Source: GCA-2683135 sp964507445
Lineage (GTDB): Bacteria; Planctomycetota; GCA-002687715
Reading direction: 5' to 3'
DNA: 64,000 bases
Assembly: GCA_964507445.1 (NCBI GenBank)
Contig: CAZDQF010000018.1
Coordinates: 41,516 to 105,515, forward strand
Shown: one piece after another, positions 44,033 through 52,449 of the stretch
Layout of the letters: each line of letters begins with the position of its first letter
How positions within the stretch are numbered: position 1 is the stretch's first letter
Program-made: the position numbers and the translations under genes
The notes under the pieces: model-generated
Databases searched by the model: none
The model's input: only the letters and a program-made list of their open reading frames with translations
Told to the model about the DNA's origin: nothing

Positions 44033-45052
44033 GTGGATCGGCTTCAGGATCGCAGGGTGCTGGTGTTGGGAGCGACCGGGTTCATCGGCCGCTGGACCGT
44101 CGCGCAGCTGCGGCAGGCGGGGGCTCAGGTCTGGGCGCACGCGCGCAGCCCGGATGCGCCGCGCCCGCGCCCCCTCGCTCAGGGCGTGCACCTGGAGGTG
44201 GCGGACCTCAGCCAGCCCGGCAGCTGCGGTGAGCTGATCCACCGCGTCCGCCCGGACATGGTCTTCAACCTCGCCGCCTACGGGGTGGCGCGGCAGGAGC
44301 GAGACCCGTCACTCCATCAGCGCATCAACCAGGACGTGATGGAGGAGCTGATCTGCGGTGTCATGTCCATCCCTTCGGAATGGACGGGGTGCCGGGTCCT
44401 GCACCTCGGCTCCGCGCTGGAGTACGGCAAGGCGGCGGACTCCCTGGACGAGGAGGCGTCCTGCGTCCCCGACACGCTCTACGGCCGGAGCAAGCTCGCC
44501 GCTACGGAGCAGCTGTGGGAGGCGCGGGACGGGGGGCTGGCGAGCCTGGTGATCCGTCCCTTCACCGTGTTCGGGCTCGGTGAGCGGCCCGGGCGTCTGG
44601 TGCCGACGCTCCTCGAGGCGATGAACACGTCTCACCGGGTGCCTTTGAGCGCCGGCACCCAGCGGCGGGATTTCCTTTACGTGGAAGAGGTTGTGAGAGC
44701 GGCCCTGGCCCTGGCCTGCGTCCCCGAGGGACCCGTGCTGCGTCGCGCTCGTCCTTTTGACGCGCCCGCGCTCAACGTCGCCAGCGGCAACCTGCTGCCA
44801 GTACGCGAGTTCGTGCGCATTCTGGCCGATGAACTGAACATCGGAGCAGAGCGTCTGGGCTTCGGCGACGTGGCTCAGGACGAGCGGGAGATGCACCACC
44901 CCGCAGTGCCCACTGGACGCTGCGGGGAGGCTCTTGGAGGCTCGCTCGACGTGGAGATCCGTGACGGCGTGGCGCGCCTGAAGGCGCGGCTCGCGGAGGG
45001 ACACGAGGCGGTGGGGATGCGCCCGACGGGTGCGGACGATGGCGAAATCTGA
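44033..45052 (+). CDS. NAD-dependent epimerase/dehydratase (SDR family)
   Basis: First gene of the sugar operon, 339 aa. It is an extended short-chain dehydrogenase: NAD motif VLGATGFIGRWTVAQLRQAG at the N-terminus, FNLAAYGVARQE, an SALEY segment, the catalytic YGRSKLAATEQLW (YxxxK) and VIRPFTVFGLGERPGRLVP. The first in-frame start consistent with the fold is a GTG at 44033; sequence upstream of it is not conserved. A 4-reductase or 4,6-dehydratase/epimerase role on a nucleotide sugar is likely, and being placed next to a cytidylyltransferase and a second SDR it may do the final ketoreduction (inference). It overlaps the start of the next gene by 14 nt. Confidence 0.85.
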   Translation: MDRLQDRRVLVLGATGFIGRWTVAQLRQAGAQVWAHARSPDAPRPRPLAQGVHLEVADLSQPGSCGELIHRVRPDMVFNLAAYGVARQERDPSLHQRINQDVMEELICGVMSIPSEWTGCRVLHLGSALEYGKAADSLDEEASCVPDTLYGRSKLAATEQLWEARDGGLASLVIRPFTVFGLGERPGRLVPTLLEAMNTSHRVPLSAGTQRRDFLYVEEVVRAALALACVPEGPVLRRARPFDAPALNVASGNLLPVREFVRILADELNIGAERLGFGDVAQDEREMHHPAVPTGRCGEALGGSLDVEIRDGVARLKARLAEGHEAVGMRPTGADDGEI

Positions 45053-46265
45053 ACGGTGCCTGATCTGCGGTGGGGATGACCGGCCCCTGGTGCTGGACCT
45101 GGGGTCCACGCCGCTGGCCAACGCGTTCCTGCGGGAAGAGGACCTGGGGCGACCCGAGGAGACCTATCCGCTGCAGGTGCTGTGGTGCCAGGGCTGCGGG
45201 CTCATGCAGCTGTCCGAGCTGGTCCCTCCCGAGATCCTGTTCTCCGACTACATCTACATGAGCGGCAAGTCCAGCACCATCGCCGCCCACAACGAGGCCC
45301 TGGCGGACCAGCACGTCCGCTCCCTCGGCCTCGCCGCCACGGACCTCGTGGTGGAGGTGGCGAGCAACGACGGCAGCCTGCTCAAGAGCTTCATGCAGCG
45401 GGGGGTCCAGGTCCTGGGGGTGGAGCCCGCTTCCAACCTGGCGGCCGCCGCCAACGAGGCCGGTGTGCGCACGGACAACCGCTTCTTCGACGCGGAGTCC
45501 GCCACGGAGCTGCGGGAGGAGTACGGCGGGGCGGCGCTGCTCTGCGCCAACAACGTGCTGGCCCACGTGCCCGATCCGGTCGGGTTCCTTCGAGGGTGCG
45601 CCACCCTGGTCGGGCCCGGAGGGGTGACGAGCATCGAGGTGCCTCACCTCATGACGCTGCTCGACGGTCTCGAGTACGACACCGTCTATCACGAACACCT
45701 GAGCTACTTCTCCATGGGCGCGTTGGCGGAAGCCCACGCCCGCGCCGGTCTGGGGATCTTCGATGTGCAGCAGATGCCTGTCCACGGAGGGAGCCTGCGC
45801 GTCCTGGCTCGGCCCGGGGCTGAGCACGGCGGCGCGGTGCACCGCCTGGTCGAACTGGAGCGGAACCGCGGCATGGAGGACATGGCCACGTGGCGCCAGT
45901 TCGCCGCCTCCGTGGTGCGCAACAAGGAGCAGCTGTGCGCCATGCTGGACCGGCTCCACGGAGCGGGTCTCGAGGTGGCGGCCTACGGCGCCCCCGCCAA
46001 GGGCAACACCCTGCTGAACTACTGCGGCATCGGCGCGGACCGGGTCGCGTTCGCGGTGGATCGGAACGAGCTCAAGGTGGGGCGTTACACTCCGGGTAGC
46101 CGGATACCGGTGCGGGAGGTGGCCTGCCTCAAGGCAGAGCAGCCGGACCGGACCCTGATCCTGCCCTGGAACATCGCCGCCGAGATCCGCCGTCAGGAGG
46201 CGGCGTACGTCGAGGCCGGGGGAGGGTTCATCATCCCCTTGCCAGAGCCCCGGGAGTGGTCATGA
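45039..46265 (+). CDS. Nucleotide-sugar C-methyltransferase (SAM-dependent, Zn-binding N-terminus)
   Basis: A 408-residue three-domain methyltransferase of the TylC3/NovU type. It starts with a zinc-binding domain (CLICGGDDRPLVLDLGSTPLANAFL, then WCQGCGLMQL). The central SAM-binding domain has VVEVASNDGSLLKSF, GVEPASNLA and ANNVLAHVPD, and the catalytic HEHLSYFS. The C-terminal domain (AAYGAPAKGNTLLNYC, DRNELKVGRYTPGS) is that of the C-methyltransferase family. Such enzymes add a branching methyl to C3 or C5 of a 4-keto-6-deoxy nucleotide sugar. The context of a cytidylyltransferase and a CDP-glucose dehydratase-like gene supports a branched CDP-sugar. Confidence 0.9.
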   Translation: MAKSERCLICGGDDRPLVLDLGSTPLANAFLREEDLGRPEETYPLQVLWCQGCGLMQLSELVPPEILFSDYIYMSGKSSTIAAHNEALADQHVRSLGLAATDLVVEVASNDGSLLKSFMQRGVQVLGVEPASNLAAAANEAGVRTDNRFFDAESATELREEYGGAALLCANNVLAHVPDPVGFLRGCATLVGPGGVTSIEVPHLMTLLDGLEYDTVYHEHLSYFSMGALAEAHARAGLGIFDVQQMPVHGGSLRVLARPGAEHGGAVHRLVELERNRGMEDMATWRQFAASVVRNKEQLCAMLDRLHGAGLEVAAYGAPAKGNTLLNYCGIGADRVAFAVDRNELKVGRYTPGSRIPVREVACLKAEQPDRTLILPWNIAAEIRRQEAAYVEAGGGFIIPLPEPREWS

Positions 46266-47074
46266 GCCAGACACCTGCGAGCAACCCTTCGATCAAGGAC
46301 GAGCAGGTCGTGCTGCTGTGCGGTGGGCAGGGGACGCGGCTGCGGGAGGAGACCGAGTGGCGCCCGAAGGCCCTGGTGGAGATCGGCGGCCGGCCGATCC
46401 TCTGGCACCTCATGCGGCACTACCACCACTTCGGCTACCGCCGCTTCATCCTCTGCCTGGGCTACCGCGGCAACTCCATCAAGGAGTACTTCCTCAACTA
46501 CCGTTGGATGCACCACGACTTCCGCCTCAAGGCCGGAGCCTCCGAGCCCGAGCTGGTGGGCGACCACGAGGACGTGGAGGACTGGGACATCACCCTCGTG
46601 GACACCGGGCTGGACACCGGGACCGGCGGTCGGCTCAACCGTATCCGGCACCTCATCGACGGCGACAAGTTCCTGGCCAACTACTCGGACGGGCTCAGCG
46701 ACGTGGACCTGGATCGTCTCGTGGAGTTCCACGACGGTCACGGCAAGGTGGCCACGGTCACCGGCTTCCACCCCTACTCCAAGTACGGTGTGGTGCGAGC
46801 GGACGAGGACGGGGTCGTCTACCACTGGCAGGAGAAGCCCCTGATGAACGACCTCACCTCCGGAGGCTTCTTCGTGTTCGACAAGCGGCTGTTCGACTAC
46901 CTGGACGATGACGGCGCCCTGGAGGTCGAGCCGTTCCGTGAGATCGCGGCGCAGCAGCAGATGGCGTTGTTCGAGCACCAGGGCTTCTGGCAGTGCATGG
47001 ACACGTTCAAGGAGGCCCAGGCCATGAACGCCCTGTGGGCCAGCGGCGCCGCGCCCTGGAGGATCTACCTGTGA
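46262..47074 (+). CDS. Glucose-1-phosphate cytidylyltransferase-like nucleotidyltransferase
   Basis: A 270-residue sugar nucleotidyltransferase of the RfbF group. The signature VVLLCGGQGTRLREETEWRP and ALVEIGGRPILWHLMRHY are followed by NYSDGLSDVDLDRL for metal binding, and KYGVVRADEDGVVYHWQEKP and SGGFFVFDKRLFDYL. RfbF itself activates glucose 1-phosphate to CDP-glucose, the first step to CDP-6-deoxyhexoses. The start ATG overlaps the previous stop by 4 nt (ATGA). The rfbG-like gene follows by GTGA overlap. Confidence 0.9.
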   Translation: MSQTPASNPSIKDEQVVLLCGGQGTRLREETEWRPKALVEIGGRPILWHLMRHYHHFGYRRFILCLGYRGNSIKEYFLNYRWMHHDFRLKAGASEPELVGDHEDVEDWDITLVDTGLDTGTGGRLNRIRHLIDGDKFLANYSDGLSDVDLDRLVEFHDGHGKVATVTGFHPYSKYGVVRADEDGVVYHWQEKPLMNDLTSGGFFVFDKRLFDYLDDDGALEVEPFREIAAQQQMALFEHQGFWQCMDTFKEAQAMNALWASGAAPWRIYL

Positions 47075-48066
47075 TCGACTCCCTCAGAGAGTTCTGGCTG
47101 CACCGCCCCGTGCTGGTCACCGGAGCGACCGGGCTCCTCGGGTCCTGGACCGTGGAGGAGCTGGTGCGCCGTCGAGCCAACGTGGTCTGTTTCGTCCGGG
47201 ACTCGGTCCCCAGCAGCAGGCTGGTCAGCAGCGGGCTGGTGGACCAGGTCACCGTGGTCCGCGGGTCTCTCGAGAACTACGAGGACGTGCTGCGGGCGGT
47301 GAACGAGTACGAGATCGACACGGTGCTCCACCTGGCGGCCCAGACCATCGTGGGGACGGCCTCGCGGTCCGTCCTCTCCACCTTCGAGTCCAACGTCCGG
47401 GGCACCTGGAACCTGCTGGAGGCCTGCCGCGCTTGCACCAGCCTGGTGCGCAGGATCGTGGTGGCCTCGTCGGACAAGGCCTACGGCAGTCACGACCAGC
47501 TGCCCTACAAGGAGGACGCGGCCCTGGACGGGCGCTATCCCTACGACGCATCCAAGGCCTGCGCGGAGATCGTCTGTCGCTCCTTCGCCACCTCCTTCGA
47601 CATGCCCATAGCGGTCACCCGTTGCGGCAACCTCTTCGGCGGCGGAGACCTGAACTTCAGCCGCATCGTCCCCGGCACCATCCGGTGGGCGTTGCATGGT
47701 CACCCCCCCGTGATCCGCAGCGACGGGACGCCGGTCCGGGACTACTTCTACGTGGAAGACGCCGTGGAGGCGTACCTGGGGCTGGTGGAGAACCTGGAAG
47801 ACAAGCAGCTCGCCGGTGAGGCCTTCAACTTCGCTGCGGGTGAGCCCCTCAGCGTCCTGGACGTGGTCAAGCGCATCCTCAAGCACGTGGGGCGCGACGA
47901 CCTGCAGCCCAAGGTCATGAACGAGGCCAGCAACGAGATCCCGGCTCAGTACCTGGACTGCACCAAGGCCCAGGAGGTCCTCGGGTTCGTCCCGCAGCAC
48001 GGCATGGACGAGGGGCTGACCCGGACCATCGCCTGGTACCGGGACTGGCTGGGGATCGACCCATGA
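47071..48066 (+). CDS. CDP-glucose 4,6-dehydratase-like SDR
   Basis: A 331-residue extended SDR. NAD motif VLVTGATGLLGSWTVEELV, the active-site VVASSDKAYGSHDQLPYKED (typical of RfbG), catalytic YPYDASKACAEIV, RCGNLFGGGDLNFSRIVPGTI, and PVRDYFYVEDAVEAYLGLVE are all present. With the neighbouring cytidylyltransferase it would make a CDP-4-keto-6-deoxysugar. Translation starts from a GTG overlapping the preceding stop (GTGA), and its own end overlaps the glycosyltransferase start by ATGA. The Cys-rich RACTSLVRR stretch is not unusual for the family. Confidence 0.9.
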   Translation: MIDSLREFWLHRPVLVTGATGLLGSWTVEELVRRRANVVCFVRDSVPSSRLVSSGLVDQVTVVRGSLENYEDVLRAVNEYEIDTVLHLAAQTIVGTASRSVLSTFESNVRGTWNLLEACRACTSLVRRIVVASSDKAYGSHDQLPYKEDAALDGRYPYDASKACAEIVCRSFATSFDMPIAVTRCGNLFGGGDLNFSRIVPGTIRWALHGHPPVIRSDGTPVRDYFYVEDAVEAYLGLVENLEDKQLAGEAFNFAAGEPLSVLDVVKRILKHVGRDDLQPKVMNEASNEIPAQYLDCTKAQEVLGFVPQHGMDEGLTRTIAWYRDWLGIDP

Positions 48067-48824
48067 CCGACCCGGCGCTGTCGCTCATCGTGCCCTGCTA
48101 CAACGAGGAGGAGGTGATCCCCTACACCATCCCCCAGCTGCTGGACGCCTTCGAGGCGGCGGGGCATGAGCTGGAGTTGATCGCGGTGGACAACGGGTCC
48201 AACGACCGGACCGGGGAGATCATCGACGAGTTCGTGGCGGAAGGCCGCTCCGTCCGCAAGGTCCGTGTGGAGGTGAACGAGGGCTACGGCAACGGTGTCC
48301 TCCGCGCCTTCCCTCAGTGTTCGGCGTCATGGATCGGCATCATCCCGGCGGACGGGCAGGTGGACGCGGAGGACGTGGTGCGGCTCTTCGACGCCGTGCG
48401 GGTGTGCAAGCCGCGGACCCTGGCCAAGGTCCGGCGTCGCTTCCGCATGGACGGCGTCAAGCGCAAGGTCGTCTCCATCGCCTACAACGCCCTCATGATC
48501 ACGCTCTGGCCGCGGCTGGGGTCCATCGACGTCAACGGCAGCCCGAAGATCCTCCATCGCTCGATGCTGGATGCCATGGACCTGCAGTCCAAGGAGTGGT
48601 TCCTGGACCCGGAGATGATGATCAAGGCCCGCTACCTCGGGGTCCGGGTCCTCGAGACCAATGTCTTCGCGCGCATGCGCGGCAACGGCCTCTCCCACGT
48701 CCGCTCCGAGACCTGCTGGCAGTTCCTGCGGAACCTCTGGGCTTACCGGTTCGGCGGTCGCCTCAGGAGCTGGCGGCGGTCCCTGCGGCCCGGCCATGAG
48801 CCCGAGCAGGCCCGGACCACGTGA
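48063..48824 (+). CDS. Family 2 glycosyltransferase (DPM1-like)
   Basis: A 253-residue GT-A glycosyltransferase. It opens SLIVPCYNEEEVIPYTIPQLL, has AVDNGSNDRTGEIIDEFV, the modified DxD-like IIPADGQVDAEDVV, and the GSPKILHRSMLDAM segment common in polyprenol-phosphate sugar transferases of this group. There is no membrane domain at the C-terminus, so it probably makes a lipid-linked sugar used by the membrane protein encoded next (inference). It is coupled to both neighbours by 4-nt overlaps. Confidence 0.88.
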   Translation: MTDPALSLIVPCYNEEEVIPYTIPQLLDAFEAAGHELELIAVDNGSNDRTGEIIDEFVAEGRSVRKVRVEVNEGYGNGVLRAFPQCSASWIGIIPADGQVDAEDVVRLFDAVRVCKPRTLAKVRRRFRMDGVKRKVVSIAYNALMITLWPRLGSIDVNGSPKILHRSMLDAMDLQSKEWFLDPEMMIKARYLGVRVLETNVFARMRGNGLSHVRSETCWQFLRNLWAYRFGGRLRSWRRSLRPGHEPEQARTT

Positions 48825-50857
48825 TCCGGTCGGCGTTGATCGTCCTCGGCGTCGCCTGCATAGGTGCGTCGCCCTTCGTGCCTGTTGAGCCCGTCCCCGC
48901 CGGTGGGCACACCCTGGAGGCCTGGTGGTGCGCCATGGTCGGGGTGGTGTTGCTGTTCGCGGCCTGGTCCCGTCCGGCGGCGTTGCTGACCCTGGCCACC
49001 GTGGGAGCCCTGGGCCTCACCAAGCCTCTCTGGCTGCATCGTCCGTGGCTGAGCAACGACGAGCGGGGAGAGCCCCTGGTGCTGCTCGCCCTCGCCGCCA
49101 TCGGGGTCGCCGGCCTCGGTGTCCTGGCGGTGCTGCGAGGTCGCCTGCGTCCCGCGGTCTTTGGTCTGGTGTCCTGGTGCTGCAGCTGGCGCTGGCCTCT
49201 GGCCATGTGCCTGTTCCTGGGCTCCGTGGCCCACCTCACCCTGTATGAGCCCAGGGGTTACTGGACGTCCTACGCGGTGAACGTGGCGGCCATGAGCGGC
49301 GCCTGGCTGGTGGCCATGGGGGCGCTGGTTGCATTCGGCACCAGTGACGCAGCGGTGCGCCTGAAGACCCCGTCCTCCACGGCGCGGCTGCCGTGGATTC
49401 TGGGGCTCTGGGTCTTCCTGTTCTCGAGCGTGGTGGCGCGCTTCGTCCTCGACGGCGTTCCCCACATCCCGGACGGGGTGGCCTACCTGTTCCAGGCCCG
49501 GACGTTCGCCGCGGGGAGCCTGTGGTTCGACGCACCTCCCGCGGCCCAGGCGTTCGAGCTGTACCTGCTGGACGTGGTGGGGGATCGCTGGTTCGCCGTG
49601 ACGCCGCCGGGGTGGCCGGCGGTCCTGGCGGTGGGGGAGTTGGCCGGAGCGCCGTGGCTGGTGAACCCCCTCCTGGGTGCGTTGACCATCCCTGCGACCC
49701 ACGGGCTTGTGCGGCGGCTCCGAGACCGTGAGACCGCTGACACCGTCGCCCTCCTGATGGCCGCGTCACCGTGGCTGCTCTTCCTCTCCGCCTCCTTCAT
49801 GACCCACGCGGTGTCGTTGTTGGATGCGGTGCTGGCGTGTCTGCTGGTGATCCAGGTGCGAGACGGCCTGTCCCGATGGCGCCTCGTCGCAGCCGGGTGC
49901 TTCATGGGGCACCTGTTCCTGGTGCGGCCCCTGGACGGGCTGGTGGTGGGCGGGGCCCTGGCCTTGCTGGTGTGGTTCTCTCAGCGGGAACGTCACCTGG
50001 CGGCGGTGCTGAGCTACGGCGCCGGGTGCGTCGTCGTGGGGGCCCTGGTGTTCGCATACAACCAGGCCATGACCGGGGACATGCTGACGGTCCCCATTCA
50101 GGAGTACACGGACCGTCTGTGGTACCCCGGGGCCAACCGGCTGGGGTTCGGCGCGGACGTGGGCAACCCGCCGGAGACCTGGGGAGAGCTGGACCCGTAT
50201 CGGGGGCATGGCTTCAAGGACGTCCTGCTCAACGCCAACCAGAACCTCTGCAACCTCAACTTCGAGCTGCTCGGCTGGGCGGTCGGCGGGCTGCTGCTCT
50301 TTGGCGCCCACGTGCTCGGTGGCCGCTGGACCCGGGCTGACAGGATCTGCGGCGTGTTCCTGCTGGTCCTGGCGGGGGCGTACAGCTGCTACTGGTTCAG
50401 CGGCGGCCCGGACTACGGCGCTCGTTACTGGTACCTGATGCTGGTGCCGGTGCTGTGGCTGTCGGCCCGAGGGCTTCAGACCATCGTGGATTGGGGGCAG
50501 CAGCGTTGGCCGGACGGCCGTTTCCGCGCCCGGGCCCACGGATGCCTGCTGCTGTGCTGCGCCATCTCGGTCGTCGTGTTCCTGCCCTGGCGCGTGGTGG
50601 GTCGCTACGACGGCTACCGCGGGTTCCACCGGGAGTACCTGGAACAGGTGGAGGACGGAGTCCACGGCGGTGCTCTGATCTTCGTCCGATCCCCCACCGC
50701 TCCGGAGTATGGTTCGGCCATGCTCGCCAATGACCCGGCCTTGCCCGGGGATCGACCGGTGTTCGTCCGCTATCGCAGCGAAGCGGAGAACGCGGCCACG
50801 GAGGCGGCGTTCCCCGGACGGACGGTTGTCATCGTCGGCCGGCCCTCCGGTCGTTAG
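48821..50857 (+). CDS. Multi-pass membrane protein, GT-C glycosyltransferase-like
   Basis: A 678-residue integral membrane protein with about 12 hydrophobic segments. The central part, GVPHIPDGVAYLFQARTF, TPPGWPAVLAVGELAG, LLMAASPWLLFLSASFMTHA and WLSARGLQTIV, resembles GT-C enzymes that use a polyprenyl-phosphate sugar; the DGVAY motif after the first helices is where these enzymes carry their catalytic aspartate. The C-terminal 100 residues look soluble. A GTG start overlaps the preceding GT2 stop (GTGA). It is the last gene of the operon and likely moves the sugar onto an envelope acceptor. Confidence 0.75.
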   Translation: MIRSALIVLGVACIGASPFVPVEPVPAGGHTLEAWWCAMVGVVLLFAAWSRPAALLTLATVGALGLTKPLWLHRPWLSNDERGEPLVLLALAAIGVAGLGVLAVLRGRLRPAVFGLVSWCCSWRWPLAMCLFLGSVAHLTLYEPRGYWTSYAVNVAAMSGAWLVAMGALVAFGTSDAAVRLKTPSSTARLPWILGLWVFLFSSVVARFVLDGVPHIPDGVAYLFQARTFAAGSLWFDAPPAAQAFELYLLDVVGDRWFAVTPPGWPAVLAVGELAGAPWLVNPLLGALTIPATHGLVRRLRDRETADTVALLMAASPWLLFLSASFMTHAVSLLDAVLACLLVIQVRDGLSRWRLVAAGCFMGHLFLVRPLDGLVVGGALALLVWFSQRERHLAAVLSYGAGCVVVGALVFAYNQAMTGDMLTVPIQEYTDRLWYPGANRLGFGADVGNPPETWGELDPYRGHGFKDVLLNANQNLCNLNFELLGWAVGGLLLFGAHVLGGRWTRADRICGVFLLVLAGAYSCYWFSGGPDYGARYWYLMLVPVLWLSARGLQTIVDWGQQRWPDGRFRARAHGCLLLCCAISVVVFLPWRVVGRYDGYRGFHREYLEQVEDGVHGGALIFVRSPTAPEYGSAMLANDPALPGDRPVFVRYRSEAENAATEAAFPGRTVVIVGRPSGR

Positions 50858-50949
50858 GCTGCCGGGGGAAGGGGCGCGGGTTTTTCGCGGCTCCGCCTGA
50901 TTGACGCCCGCGCCTCCTGCCGTCAGGCTTGCGCGCCCTGGAGCCCCGC

Positions 50950-52449
50950 ATGCAGTACGGATTCGTCATCGACCACCGCAAGTGCATCGGCTGTCACGCC
51001 TGCACGGTGGCGTGCAAGTCGGAGAACGAGGTCCCCGTCGGGGACTTCCGGACCTGGGTGAAGTACGTGGACAAGGGGACCTTCCCCGAGGTCCGGCGTC
51101 ACTTCACCGTGATGCGGTGCAACCACTGCGACGCCGCGCCCTGCGTGGAGATATGTCCCACGGTGGCGCTGCACAAGCGTCCTGATGCCATCGTCGACCT
51201 CGACCGGGATCGCTGCATCGGGTGTCGTTCCTGCATGCAGGCTTGCCCTTACGACGCGCTCTACCTGAACGAGGACACGGGCGTGGCGGAGAAGTGCCAC
51301 TACTGTGCCCATCGCACGGAGCTGGAGCTGGAGCCGGCCTGCGTGGTGGTCTGCCCGGCGCACGCCATCGTCGCGGGTGACGTCACGGATTCGAACTCGG
51401 AGATCGCGACCCTGATCGCCGAGGAGCCCACGTCTCAACGGAAGCTGGAGAAGGGGACGCAGCCGCGGGTCTGGTACGTGGACGCCCTCGAGGACGCCCT
51501 CGTGCCGGGCTCCGCGACCGAGCCGCCCCAGTACATCTGGTCCGACCGACCGTCGCCGCAGCCCCTGGTGCCGCCGGGGTTTGAGCCTCCGGAGGACCTC
51601 ATCGCCAGCCTGGATGTGGCCCACCCTCCGGTCTGGGGTTGGCATATCTGGTCCTACCTGGTGACCAAGAACATCGCCGCCGGAGTCATGATGCTGGCGC
51701 CGGTCCTGTCGCTGTTCGGGGTCAGCTCCGCTCCCGGCGCGTGGTCCGGGGTGATACCGGAGCTGGTGGCCCTGGTCTTCCTCGGCGTCACCGGGTTCCT
51801 GCTGGTCCATGACCTGGGCCGACCGGAGCGTTTTCTGAAGATCCTGTTCACCCCCAACACCCGGTCTTGGCTGGTGAAGGGGAGCTGGGGGCTCATGGGG
51901 TTCGGTCTGCTGACCAGCCTCTCCTTGGTGCTGCGCATGACCGGAGACGAGGCCACATCGGATCTGCTCCGTTGGGTCAACCTACCCCTGGCGGCGCTGG
52001 CGTCGGGCTACACCGCGTTCTTGTTCTGGCAGTGTCGCGGCCGTGACCTGTGGCTCGGCAAGGACCTGTTGCCCCACCTGCTGGTCATGGCGGCGCTCAT
52101 GGGGGCCGCCGTCATGTTGATCCCCGGCTCGGCGGAGCAGTCGATGCTCGGGATCGAGACGCTGTTCGTGATCCTCGCGGCGCTGAACGGCCTCTGGCTC
52201 AGCTTCGGACGAGGCCACCGGCCCTCCACCCGGGACGGCCAAAGGGCGCACGCCATCCTCTATGGGTCCCGCATGCCAGCCATGGCCAGCGTGCTGCTCT
52301 ACACCGCGGCGCTGCTGGTCCTCGGCGTGCCCCACGTGCCGACCGCGGACCTGTCGCTTCGGGTGTTGGCGTGTGTCGTGGCGGTGTTGGCGCTGACCCT
52401 CTACGAGCGGGCCTGGGTTCGCGCCGGGCAGGAGGTGCCGTTGTCATGA
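50950..52449 (+). CDS. Fused FeS/NrfD subunit of a molybdopterin oxidoreductase (SoeB-SoeC-like)
   Basis: A 499-residue fusion of the electron-transfer and membrane-anchor subunits. Residues 1-140 hold 16 cysteines in four [4Fe-4S] motifs: CIGCHACTVAC (12-22), CNHCDAAPCVEIC (57-69), CIGCRSCMQAC (89-99) and CHYC with CVVVC (116-135). After a proline-rich linker (about 170-225), an NrfD/PsrC domain of about eight helices begins at WHIWSYLVTKNIAAGVMML and includes the quinone-site block FLLVHDLGRPERFLKIL. GGAG precedes the ATG at 50950, and the stop overlaps the start of the catalytic-subunit gene (ATGA). Electrons from the molybdenum subunit would go to quinone in the membrane. Confidence 0.9.
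   Translation: MQYGFVIDHRKCIGCHACTVACKSENEVPVGDFRTWVKYVDKGTFPEVRRHFTVMRCNHCDAAPCVEICPTVALHKRPDAIVDLDRDRCIGCRSCMQACPYDALYLNEDTGVAEKCHYCAHRTELELEPACVVVCPAHAIVAGDVTDSNSEIATLIAEEPTSQRKLEKGTQPRVWYVDALEDALVPGSATEPPQYIWSDRPSPQPLVPPGFEPPEDLIASLDVAHPPVWGWHIWSYLVTKNIAAGVMMLAPVLSLFGVSSAPGAWSGVIPELVALVFLGVTGFLLVHDLGRPERFLKILFTPNTRSWLVKGSWGLMGFGLLTSLSLVLRMTGDEATSDLLRWVNLPLAALASGYTAFLFWQCRGRDLWLGKDLLPHLLVMAALMGAAVMLIPGSAEQSMLGIETLFVILAALNGLWLSFGRGHRPSTRDGQRAHAILYGSRMPAMASVLLYTAALLVLGVPHVPTADLSLRVLACVVAVLALTLYERAWVRAGQEVPLS

Noticed and set aside
52050..52445. N-terminal extension of the SoeA-like subunit
   Set aside because: It overlaps the NrfD domain of the upstream gene. The ATG at 52446 with an ATGA overlap fits the protein family.
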